Shown one piece after another: positions 42,732 to 51,969 of a stretch of DNA of 64,000 bases. Source of the DNA: JACCZX01 sp963807155 (lineage in GTDB: Bacteria; Pseudomonadota; Gammaproteobacteria; Burkholderiales; Burkholderiaceae_F); contig CAWEAZ010000025.1 in assembly GCA_963807155.1 (NCBI GenBank), positions 1 to 64,000 on the forward strand, given 5' to 3'. Positions within the stretch are counted from its first letter, which is position 1. Each line of letters opens with the position of its first letter. The notes below the pieces were generated by a model. The model was not told the DNA's origin. It saw only the letters and a program-made list of their open reading frames with translations, and searched no databases. The translations under genes and the position numbers were made by a program.

Positions 42732-43039
42732 TTGCGACCGAATTGCAATTTGTCAACGACGCCGGCGCGCGCCGATACCGGTTAATGCTGAACAACGAGG
42801 AGGTGGGCTACAGCGAGTACGACCCGGTTGCACCCGCCTCGATTCTGATCAAGCACACCGAGGTATTGCGTCAGCACGAAGGCAAGGGTTTTGGTTCGCA
42901 CCTGGTGCGCTCGATGCTCGACGACATTCGCGGGCAGGGAAAGACAGTGATTCCCATCTGTCCGTATACGATGAACTACATCCGAAAACACCGCGAATAT
43001 CTGGACATTGTGCGAGCAGATATTCGAGCTACCCTCTAA
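42728..43039 (+). CDS. YjdJ-type small GNAT protein
   Basis: A 103-residue single-domain protein of the Gcn5-related N-acetyltransferase-like group. RYRLMLNNEEVGYSEYDP is the opening strand pair and LRQHEGKGFGSHLVRSMLDD the acetyl-CoA-binding loop, followed by CPYTMNYIRKHREY, as in YidJ/YjdJ-like proteins. Starts at GTG 42728 overlapping the stop of the previous gene. The acceptor is unknown. Confidence 0.88.
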   Translation: MIATELQFVNDAGARRYRLMLNNEEVGYSEYDPVAPASILIKHTEVLRQHEGKGFGSHLVRSMLDDIRGQGKTVIPICPYTMNYIRKHREYLDIVRADIRATL

Positions 43040-43111
43040 CTCGACTCGTTCGTACTTACAATCCCGACCGCCGTGATAGAGCCTGGACTCAGTGGCTAAG
43101 AGTAAGCGCGC

Positions 43112-45020
43112 GTGATGATGGACGTGATTCGCTGTGCGGTGGTAGGTACTCTGGCGGTGGCAGCGTGCGCACTCCCGTTGCGCGAAGCGCGAAGCAACAT
43201 CGTGGTTGCCCGCGGTGTCGACCTGGCCGATTTGTCTCTCGAAGAGCTGGGCGACGTTGTCGTGACGTCGGTCTCGCGCCGGCAGGAGCGGCTCGCTGTG
43301 GCTCCCGCGTCGATTTACGTGATTACGCGCGAAGACATTCGGCGCGCCGGCGTGACCAGCTTGCCCGAAGCGCTGCGGCTTGCTCCCAACCTGCAAGTTG
43401 CTCGCGCGGACACCAATCAGTATGCGATCAGCGCGCGCGGCTCGAATGCCGTGCTGGCGAACAAGCTGCTGGTTCTGATCGACGGCCGCATCGTCTACAC
43501 GCCCCTGTTTTCCGGGGTGTTCTGGGAGGCGCAGGACACGCTGCTCGAGGATATCGATCGCATCGAGGTGATCAGCGGTCCGGGTGCGACGCTGTGGGGT
43601 GCGAACGCGGTCAATGGTGTGATCAACGTGATCACCCGGCCGGCAAGTGCAACGCAAGGCGCAGTGGTAGGTGCCGGGGGCGGCAATCTCGAGCGTGGCG
43701 GCTTCGCGCGCTACGGCGCGCAAGTTGGCAGTCAAACGTCGTTTCGCGTGTACGGCAAGGTGACTGATCGAGACCACTCGCAGCTCACCGATGGCCGACC
43801 GATTCGCGACGAATCTGAGCTCGCGCAAGTCGGTTTCCGACTCGATTCAGGCGATGTCACGCGCAGCTACACGGTGCAAGGCGATGTATACCGCGGCCAG
43901 ATCGACCAGGCGCCATCGGAGCGCGACATCCGCGGCGCCAACTTGCTCGGGCGCTTTACACAATCGCTCGCGAATGATTCAAGGCTGGTCGTGCAGGCGT
44001 ACTACGACCACACGTTTCGCGACCATCCGGGAACTTTCAGAGAGAGTCTCGACATTTTCGATATCTACTTGCAATACGGCTTTGTTCCATTTGAAAGCCA
44101 CACGCTGCTGGTGGGTGGCGGCTACCGCCACGCGCGTGACCAGGTCACCAATCCGGCCATTCAGGCGTTTTTGCCGGCGGACAAGAATCTGAACTGGTCG
44201 CATCTGTTTTTGCAAGACGAGATCGCGCTCGGGCATGGTGTCAAAGCGACCCTCGGAGTCAAGGTCGAAGACAACACGTATACGGGCGCCGAGGTCATGC
44301 CGAATGCGCGCATCGCGTGGCAGCCTGCCGACGATCGCCTGCTTTGGGCAGCGCTGAGTCGTGCAGTACGCGCGCCGTCGCGCATTGACCGCGAATTTTT
44401 TGTCCCGGCAACAGCGCCATTCTTGCTTGCGGGTGGCCCCAACTTCGAATCCGAAATCGCCAACGTTGCGGAGATTGGATATCGAGCGAGCATCAGCCAA
44501 TCGCTTTACAGGGTCAGTCACCGGGTATTGGCACGACTTCGATCGCATCCGCAGTCTCGAGCCGCGCCCCGGCGGACTGATGTTCGAGAACAAGATCGAA
44601 GGCCGTACCTACGGCATTGAAGCGTGGGCCGAATATCGACCGATCGACCGCTGGCGGTTAAGCGCCGGCATCGTACGTCAGCGCGTGAAGTTCGAGCGCG
44701 AGCCGGACAGCCGCGACACGACTGGCCTGGTTGCAGCTGGAAACGATCCCGACGGCTGGTGGCAGCTGCGCTCCAACTTCGATCTCTTGCCAAACGTCGA
44801 GCTCGATGTGCGAGCAAGACGCATCTCTTCGCTGCCCAATCCGTATGTGCCGGCCTACACCGCGATCGATTTTCGTATCGGCTGGCGTCCATGGCGGCAG
44901 CTCGAAGCGTCGCTGTCAATTCAAAACGCCTTTGATCCGGGTCACGCCGAATGGGGTCCAGCCGTAAATCGGGCTGAATTCGAGCGCGCATTTTTTGTTC
45001 AACTGGTTTGGCGCCACTGA
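43112..45020 (+). pseudogene. TonB-dependent outer-membrane receptor (frameshifted)
   Basis: Signal region then ADLSLEELGDVVVTSVSRRQ, a plug domain (IYVITREDIRRAGVTSLPEA ... GPGATLWGANAVNGVINVIT) and a beta-barrel. The barrel changes frame at the GGG run 44511-44513. Dropping one G gives SLYRSVTGYWHDFDRI and continues to a C-terminal strand ending FVQLVWRH (TGA 45020), about 635 residues. Receptors with this 'LSLEEL' plug often pair with a YfiR protein and a sensor kinase, as found here. The ligand is unknown. The break is probably a homopolymer indel. Confidence 0.9.
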
Positions 45021-45102
45021 CGTTGATGACGGCGATGGCCGTTCAGGACCGAGCGTCAGGGACTGCGCAGCGCGTGCGCCATGCTTTTGCTCGCGCTTGC
45101 GA

Positions 45103-45618
45103 ATGCTGGCGTCGCCCGCACCTGGCCATGCGCAGGTCACCAGCGAAGCGCAGACAAACGAGCGCAGCGTAATGGCCGCTTATATCTATCGCTTCATTAC
45201 CTACGTCGAATGGCCCGCGTCGGTATTTGCCAGCCCAGAGGACCCGATCGTTATCGGCGTTGTCAACGCGGGCGACATCGCCGCGGAGCTCGAGCAGATC
45301 GTGCAGGGGCGAACCGCGCAGGGGCGTCGCCTGCAAGTGCGACGCATCGCACCGGGCGAAGCCCCTGCCGGCATTCACGTGTTGTTCATAGGAGGGGAGG
45401 CAGCGCCGAAGGTCCTGCAGGCCGCCAAGATGCTCACCGAACGCTCGGTGTTGACGATTACCGGTATCGAGCGTGGAATCGATCACGGCAGCGTGATCAA
45501 TTTCGTGCAGGTCGACGGCCGCGTGCGTTTCGAAGTCAATGTCGGTGTGGCAGAAAAGAGCGGGTTGCGTCTGAGCTCGCGGCTGCTGACCGTTGCAACG
45601 CGCGTCAAGCCGAGCTGA
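45103..45618 (+). CDS. YfiR family periplasmic protein (DUF4154)
   Basis: The conserved YfiR core is clear: AAYIYRFITYVEWPASVFAS, IVIGVVNAGDIAAELEQI, VLFIGGEAAPKVLQAAK and the terminal INFVQVDGRVRFEVNVGVAE. YfiR proteins are periplasmic, redox-sensitive inhibitors of membrane diguanylate cyclases. The signal peptide seems to be in another frame (ATG 45081, MLLLALANAGVA), with one base missing near 45110-45118. Hence the start here is only the first in-frame ATG, and the gene probably begins at or before 45081. It sits between the TonB receptor and the kinase. Confidence 0.85.
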   Translation: MLASPAPGHAQVTSEAQTNERSVMAAYIYRFITYVEWPASVFASPEDPIVIGVVNAGDIAAELEQIVQGRTAQGRRLQVRRIAPGEAPAGIHVLFIGGEAAPKVLQAAKMLTERSVLTITGIERGIDHGSVINFVQVDGRVRFEVNVGVAEKSGLRLSSRLLTVATRVKPS

Positions 45619-45622
45619 TCAG

Positions 45623-47505
45623 ATGCTCGACTACATCTCCAGCTCGATCCGCCGCAAGCTGACATTCGTGATGCTGGGCACCGCGGTCGTGGCGCTGCTG
45701 GTTACGGCCACCGCGATGATCATCTACGAGGCGCGGACCTACCACCAGACCTGGGTCGATGACCTCGTCACGCAGGCCGAGATCATCGGCAAGACCTCGG
45801 CGCCGGCACTGAGCTTTGATGATCCGAAAGCCGCGCGCGAAAATCTGTCCGTGTTGAGGCTGCGCCCCCTGGTAACCGCGGCAGCGATCTACACGGCGGA
45901 CGGCGAACTGTTCGCCGACTATGTAACCACCGTCCAGGTGCCGGTCGCGCTACCGGTCAACGCCGAGCGCAATGGCTATCGGATCGAAGGCGAATCAGCT
46001 CTGGGTGTTCCAGGAAGTACGCGAGAACGGACAGTTTCTCGGAACCGTGTATCTACAAGCGGGGTACGAATTGTGGAATCGGCTGCTCGGCTATCTGGCG
46101 ATCGTGGGACTGGCGATTCTGGCGAGTCTCGTTGTCACCGTTGCGGTCTCTACCTGGCTGCAGCGCGCGATTACCGAGCCGGTGCTCGGTGTGGCGCGCG
46201 TCGCGCAGCAGGTCATGCAGCGCCGCGATTACAAGCTGCGCGTACGTAAGACCAGCACCGACGAGGTCGGGGTGCTGGTCGATGCGTTCAACGACATGCT
46301 GGCAGAAGCCGACCGGCGCGCCACCGCGCTTGAGACCGCGAATGCCGATTTGCTGCACGAGATGCGAGAACGGCGCGCCGCCGAAGACGCGCTGAAGTCG
46401 GCCGATCAGCGCAAGGACGAGTTTCTCGCGACCCTTGCGCACGAGTTGCGCAATCCGCTGGCGCCGATTCGGAATGGCTTGCAGATCATGCGAATGACCA
46501 AGGATGCCGCCGCAATCGCACGCGCCCAGCTAATGATGGAGCGCCAGTTGCAGCAGATGGTACGTCTGGTCGACGACCTGCTCGACGTTTCTCGCATCAC
46601 GACCGGCAAGCTGGTGCTGCGCACCGAGCGGGTATCCCTGCAGGAAGTGATGGTGACTGCGATCGATGCCGTTCGCCCGCTGATCGACGCGAAGCGGCAG
46701 ACGCTTACGGTCGATCTTCCTACGGTCACGGTTGAGCTCGACGCCGACGCGACGCGGCTGTCGCAGATTCTTTCCAATATCTTGAACAACGCGGTCAAGT
46801 ACACCGAACCCCGCGGCTCGATCCGCGTAACCGCTCGGCTCGCTTACGGTGCGGTTGAAATCCGTGTATCAGATACAGGAATTGGCATCGCCGCCGAGGA
46901 ACTGCCGGCGGTGTTTGAGATGTTTACCCAGTTCGATGCATCTCCTGAGCGTACGCACGGCGGACTCGGCGTCGGGCTCGCGTTGGCGAAGCGACTTGTT
47001 CAGTTGCACGGAGGGACGATTTGCGCGCGCAGCGATGGGCTCGGACACGGCAGCGAATTCATCGTTCGGTTGCCTATCGCGACTGCGCCTGTGGGTGCGC
47101 TCGACGCTGATATCAAGCAACGCAGAGCCGGTGTCGCCGCGGCGTGTTCTGCTGGTCGATGACAACCGTGATTTCGCTTTGAGCATGGCAGCGTTGCTTG
47201 AGCTTGAGGGGCACGATGTGCGAACGACATTTGAGGCGACGTCGGCCGAGACGGTGGCCGGCGAGTTTCGTCCGGACATTGCGTTTCTTGATCTTGGCTT
47301 ACCCCACATCAGTGGTTTCGAACTGGCGCGGCGACTACGGGCGCAGCCCAATACGAATGGAACCGTGCTCGTCGCAGTCACCGGTTGGGGCAAGGAAGAA
47401 GATCGGCAGCGCTCGCGCGAAGCCGGCTTCGATCTGCATCTCGTCAAGCCGGTTGAGCCGGACCAAATCCTGGACGAGGTCAGGAAGGCTGGGGCCAAGC
47501 GCTGA
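45623..47505 (+). pseudogene. Hybrid sensor histidine kinase with receiver domain (frameshifted twice)
   Basis: Starts at ATG 45623, four bases after the YfiR stop. Order: membrane helix (VMLGTAVVALLVTATAMIIY), periplasmic sensor with LSFDDPKAARENLSVLRLRP (CHASE8-like), second helix, HAMP, H-box FLATLAHELRNPLAPI, N-box NILNNAVKYT, DTGIGIAAEE, GGLGVGLALAKRLV, then a receiver with VLLVDDNRD, phospho-acceptor FLDLGLP and LVKPVEP. One base too many near 45989-45994 and another near 47115-47122 split it into three frames; corrected length about 626 residues. Likely signals with the adjacent YfiR and TonB receptor. Confidence 0.9.
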
Positions 47506-47659
47506 TTTGCGCAAGAGGCATCACCCGCTTTCGGCTTAGCCGTTTCAAGTCATCCATGTCGGGTCTCAAGTCGCTCATCTTTTGAGACTATCGCCCGTTC
47601 GGGAACCCTGTCTGCCAATCGCGCCAGATTCACGCAGCGCAAATTGCAAAAAGCGAAGA

Positions 47660-47986
47660 GTGAAGAAAAGTATCGGCTATCGAATTTTCCTCGTAAGGGG
47701 CGACGACGCGTTGCCGCTTTCAAAGACGACGTTCGAAGAATTCCTGTTTGGGCGGAGGGCCGTGCTACAGAACTTTGCGGGCCAGACGGTCGATATCGCG
47801 ACCGTCGTATGCAGGCTCGAAAACAAGAAGCCCAAGGAGATCGTGCGGTTTTACTGCCAGCGCTTCAAGGTCAAGAGCGACGGCTCGATCGACCAGGCGC
47901 ATAACCAGAAGCGAATGCTTCCGGCTGCGACGACTCGATCGGCCGCTGGCGCGCAACACCAGCAGCCGACCGCTGGACCCCAGTGA
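47660..47986 (+). CDS. Hypothetical 108-residue protein
   Basis: From GTG 47660 the product begins MKKSIGYRIFLVRGDDALPL and continues VDIATVVCRLENKKPKEIVR with a polar Gln/Ala-rich tail. A small alpha/beta fold is plausible. No named family recognised. The frame extends upstream to 47582, but the added stretch looks non-conserved. No operon partner: 155 bp after the kinase. Confidence 0.6.
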   Translation: MKKSIGYRIFLVRGDDALPLSKTTFEEFLFGRRAVLQNFAGQTVDIATVVCRLENKKPKEIVRFYCQRFKVKSDGSIDQAHNQKRMLPAATTRSAAGAQHQQPTAGPQ

Positions 47987-48263
47987 TCCTATGGCCGGGC
48001 GGCGTCTGGCGCACAGCCTGGTGATGATTTCCCGCGCGGCGCAGAAGAAAATCAACGACGTGTTATGGCGCTAGGCTTGGCACTAGCCGGCTTACGATCG
48101 ACAGCCGTGCGCAGCACGCTCGCAGCGCAGGCTTGATAAGCGCGCCGCGGATTCTTTAGCGCGATTCATCCCAAATAGACGGGCTGGCGCGCCCGTAATC
48201 AGCGTTTTCCGGCGGTCTTGCTGCGCCACACTGCGCGCACTTTACGGGCCACGAGCCGACTTC

Positions 48264-50096
48264 ATGCGCGAGATCGACGACGTTATTACAGTGGCTCCAC
48301 ACGAGGTCGAGCGCCGGCTGCAGGAATACCGAGCGTTGCTGGCCAACGACTCGGTCGGCATCCTGGTCGTCTGCGACGGCGATATCGCTCAATGCAATTC
48401 GAGTGCGGCTCGTCTATTCGGATGGGATGTCGCGGATCTGCTGGGTCGCTCGGCAGCGACATTTTTCGGATCGGACGAAGAGTTTCAGTCTTTTGCCAGC
48501 CGCATCGGCGATGCATTGGCGGCTGACGGATCGCCGGCGATCGAGTGGCGAACCGTGCGCCGCGACGGTTCCCGCGTATGGACGCGCTTGCTGGTCAAAG
48601 GCATCACTCCGGGCGGTCCGGCGGGCGAAACCGTGTGGCTGGTGGACGACATCAGCGCGCGCAAGGAAATGGAAGCGGCGCTTGCCAAGGCGCGCGACGA
48701 TCTCGAGCAGCGCGTGCGCGCTGCGCACGATGAGCTCGCGTGGTCGAACGAGCGCTTGGTTGCCGAGTTATACGAGCGCAGCGAAGTCGAAGAACGTGCG
48801 CGTCGCATCGCGTTGTACGACGAGCTGACCGAGCTGCCGAACCGCCGCTTGCTCGAATCACGCCTGGATGAGGCGCTGCGCAACCATCAACTCGGTGGTG
48901 ATCGATTGGCGGTGTTGGTGGTCGACATCGACGAATTCACCAAGCTGAACGATGCATTGGGACACCGGGTCGGCGATGCGCTGCTGCGTGCCACCGCAGC
49001 GCGGCTGGTCGATACGGTGCGGACTTCCGACTTGGTCGCACGTACCGGTGCCGACGAATTCGCGATCGTGCTGGGACGTCTGCGGCACGTCGACGACGCC
49101 GAGCACGTCGCCGGCAAGCTCGCCGAGCTGCTCTCCGAACCGTTCGAGATCGATGCTGAGCAGGTCAACGTCAGCGTCAGCGTCGGCGTAGCGCTGTTTC
49201 CGACTGACGGCGCATGGCCTGAGATGCTTTTGCGCAATGCCGACGCGGCATTGTCGTTCGCGAAGTCGCGCGGACGAGGAAACGTTCAATTGTTCGAGCC
49301 GCGCATGAATGCTGAAGTGGTGCGCCGGCTGCAAATCGAGGCAGGACTGCGCCGAGCGCTAGAAGCCGGCGAGTTCGAAGCGTATTACCAGCCGCGCATC
49401 GATTTGAAAGATCGAACACTGGTCGGTGCCGAAGCGTTGGTGCGTTGGCGCGACCCCGAGCATGGGCTGCAGGAGCCCGGCAGCTTTATCTCCGTTGCTG
49501 AGGACACCGGTTTGATCGTGCCAATCGGTGAGATCGTTCTGCGCGAAGCGTGCCGAGCGGCGATGCAATGGACGGCGGAAGGGCTTGGCGAGCCGGTCGT
49601 CAGTGTCAATTTGTCACCACGTGAATTCCGCGGGCGCTCACTGTTGCCGATGGTGAGCCAGGCGCTGGTTGATTCAGGCCTCGACGCCGAACGTCTGCAG
49701 ATTGAGATCACCGAAGCGAGCCTGATGCGCGACGGCGCCAAAGCTGAGCAGGTGTTATCCGGCCTGCATGCGATGGGCGTCAAGATCGCACTCGACAATT
49801 TCGGCACCGGCTATTCGAGCCTTTCAAACCTGCGCCGTTTTCCCGTCGACATCATCAAGATCGACGGCCAATTCGTACGCGCCGGGCCAAGTGATCCGGC
49901 CGATTGCAAGATCGTCGCCGCGCTCACGAGCCTCGCGCGCGGACTCGGCTTACACGTAGTAGCCGAAGGGGTCGAAACTCACGAGCAGCTTTCGTTCGTG
50001 ACGGACTGTGGGTGCAATGAAGCGCAAGGCTTTCTGCTGGGCCGGCCGTTGACGTCGGCCGGGTTTATCGAGTTCGCGAAGTCGCTGCGCAAGTAA
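48264..50096 (+). CDS. PAS-GGDEF-EAL protein with degenerate motifs
   Basis: A 610-residue cyclic-di-GMP protein: PAS domain (about residues 20-135), coiled coil (about 135-180), GGDEF domain (about 185-345) and EAL domain (about 355-605). The active-site loop reads GADEF instead of GGDEF, with an RxxD I-site (RTSD) five residues before it. In the EAL domain EAL, VNLSPREF, EITE, KIDGQF and AEGVE are present, but the DDFGTG motif is DNFGTG. Cyclase activity is therefore doubtful and phosphodiesterase activity possibly weakened. It may be a c-di-GMP-binding sensor. No membrane segments, so cytoplasmic. Confidence 0.95.
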   Translation: MREIDDVITVAPHEVERRLQEYRALLANDSVGILVVCDGDIAQCNSSAARLFGWDVADLLGRSAATFFGSDEEFQSFASRIGDALAADGSPAIEWRTVRRDGSRVWTRLLVKGITPGGPAGETVWLVDDISARKEMEAALAKARDDLEQRVRAAHDELAWSNERLVAELYERSEVEERARRIALYDELTELPNRRLLESRLDEALRNHQLGGDRLAVLVVDIDEFTKLNDALGHRVGDALLRATAARLVDTVRTSDLVARTGADEFAIVLGRLRHVDDAEHVAGKLAELLSEPFEIDAEQVNVSVSVGVALFPTDGAWPEMLLRNADAALSFAKSRGRGNVQLFEPRMNAEVVRRLQIEAGLRRALEAGEFEAYYQPRIDLKDRTLVGAEALVRWRDPEHGLQEPGSFISVAEDTGLIVPIGEIVLREACRAAMQWTAEGLGEPVVSVNLSPREFRGRSLLPMVSQALVDSGLDAERLQIEITEASLMRDGAKAEQVLSGLHAMGVKIALDNFGTGYSSLSNLRRFPVDIIKIDGQFVRAGPSDPADCKIVAALTSLARGLGLHVVAEGVETHEQLSFVTDCGCNEAQGFLLGRPLTSAGFIEFAKSLRK

Positions 50097-50156
50097 GGCG
50101 CCGCACCGCTCCGACACGGCCTTAAGCTTCCCGGTGTTCTTTAACCGGAGGCTTGC

Positions 50157-50471
50157 ATGGCAACCAGTGCGGAGTGGCATGAGGATTACCACAAGATGAG
50201 CGAAGCGGCGCTGAATTTCTCACGCGCCGTCAAATCAGTGCAGGAAGAACTCGAGGCGGTCGATTGGTACAACCAACGCGCCCAGGCCACGACAGATCAG
50301 CAGCTGCGGCGCATTCTCGAACACAATCGAGACGAAGAAATCGAGCACGCGTCAATGGGCCTCGAATATCTACGGCGCGTGAGTCCCGTGTTCGACAAGC
50401 ACCTGCGGACGTATCTATTCAGTGAAGGCGACATCGTCGAGGTCGAAGAAAAGGCCGAGCACTCGAAGTAA
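50157..50471 (+). CDS. Encapsulated-ferritin-like protein (EncFtn family), no encapsulin nearby
   Basis: A 104-residue two-helix protein. VQEELEAVDWYNQRAQATTD and EHNRDEEIEHASMGLEYLRR match the EncFtn family, where subunits pair to form a ferroxidase site. Glu31, Glu61 and His64 occupy the iron-ligand positions, with HLRTYLF at the end of the core. The usual C-terminal encapsulin-targeting peptide is lacking; the chain ends VEVEEKAEHSK. No encapsulin shell gene follows, and the next gene is on the other strand. It probably oxidises or buffers iron in the cytoplasm. GGAGG precedes ATG 50157. Confidence 0.9.
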   Translation: MATSAEWHEDYHKMSEAALNFSRAVKSVQEELEAVDWYNQRAQATTDQQLRRILEHNRDEEIEHASMGLEYLRRVSPVFDKHLRTYLFSEGDIVEVEEKAEHSK

Positions 50472-50510
50472 GTGCATCGGCCCGCGTGGCGCACTGTTGG
50501 AAGCGTTGCG

Positions 50511-51833
50511 TCAGCTCTTGTTCGCTTTCTCGAACCGCTCCAACTGTTCATTGCCGCGCTTGACCGCGGTGTCCAGCGCTTCCTTGGCGGTTTTCTTGCC
50601 GGACCACACGCCCTCTAGTTCCTCGTCGACGATCGTACGAATCTGCACGAAATTGCCGAGGCGTATGCCGCGCGATTTATCCGTGGTCTTGCGAATCATC
50701 TGCGTGACGGCGACATCGGTACCGGGATTCTGTTTGTAGAAGCCGGCTTTCTCGGTCATGGTCGTACGCCGCCGTCGTGATCGGCAGATAGCCGGTGCGC
50801 ATATGGCTCGCCGACTGCACGTCGGGCTTCGACAAATAGTCGAAGAATGACGCCACGCCCTTTGTACTCGGCCGGTTTCTTGCCCGACATCACCCACAGG
50901 CTGGCGCCGCCGATGACCGTGTTTTGCGGCGCGCCGACGACATCGGGGTAATACGGCAACGTCGAGATGTCCGGAAGCGAACTTGGCGTTTTTCTTGATG
51001 TTGCCGTACAGCGCGGACGAGCCGGTCATCATTGCGCATTCGCCGGAGCAGAACACCGATCCGCCGTGTTGCCGCGGCCCTTGTAGACGAACAATCCCTG
51101 CTTCGACATGTTGGCCAGATTCTCGATATGGCGCACATGCAGCGGCGTATTAAACGCGAGCCGCGTCCCCATGCCGCCGAAGCCGTTGCGCAGCGTGGCG
51201 AACTCGGTGTTGTGCCATGCTGAGAAGCTTTCGAGCTGGGTCCAACTGACCCAACTCGTCGTATACGGGCACTTGTGGCCAGAAGCCTTCAGCTTCGCCG
51301 CGGCAAGTACGACTTCAGGCCAGGTCTGTCGGCGGCTTTTCGGGATCGAGCCCGGCTGCTTTGAATGCATCCTTGTTGTAGTGAAATACGGTCGTCGAGC
51401 TGTTAAACGGCAGACTCAACATCTGACCGTTCGGAGCGGTGTAGTAACCGGCGACGGCCGGGACGTATACCGCGGGATCAAACTTGTAGCCGGCTTCCTT
51501 CATCAAATCGTGCACCGGTTTGATCGCACCTTTGGACGCCATCATCGTCGCCGTGCCGACTTCGAATACCTGCAGGATGTGCGGTGCATTGCCGGCGCGG
51601 TACGCGGCAATCGCCGCTGTCATCGACTCGTCATAGCTTCCCTTGAATACCGGGACGACCTTGTATTCCTTCTGGCTTTCGTTGAACCCCTTGGCCTGGT
51701 CGTTAACCCACTCGCCGAGGTTGCCGCCCATCGAATGCCACCATTGAATTTCGGTCTGAGCAACAGCGGGGGTTGTTAAACCGATCGCGAGGGCCGAAGC
51801 CAGCGCGGCGGAAATCAGTGATCTGCGAAGCAT
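50511..51833 (-). pseudogene. ugpB: sn-glycerol-3-phosphate-binding protein UgpB-like (five frameshifts)
   Basis: ATG 51833 (GGGAGACC upstream) begins signal peptide MLRRSLISAALASALAIGLT ending AVA-QT. The mature part IQWWHSMGGNLGEWVNDQAK, AYRAGNAPHILQVFEVGTAT and FNSSTTVFHYNKDAFKAAG is typical of UgpB, the periplasmic receptor of the Ugp importer. Further segments (AWHNTEFATLRNGFGG; GECAMMTGSSALYGN; PYYPDVVGAPQNT; FFDYLSKPDVQSA; ending TAVKRGNEQLERFEKANKS) lie in successive frames, with breaks near 51328, 51069, 50979, 50864 and 50759. Protein similarity is well kept between breaks. No ugpA, ugpE or ugpC is in the window. Confidence 0.85.
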
Positions 51834-51969
51834 GAGGTCTCCCTGGATTCTTGTAGTGACTGCTTCCCTGAGGGTGGCAGCCGAACATAACGCGACTGTT
51901 ACGATACCTTGCTCGGTGCCCAGGGCAAAACAACTTTTGCTCCGCACTTTCCCGAGCACGCAGTTCAGC

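Noticed and set aside
50472..50510. Encapsulin gene downstream of the EncFtn-like protein
   Set aside because: Only about 40 bp separate it from the opposite-strand UgpB gene, and no HK97-fold protein is encoded anywhere in the window.
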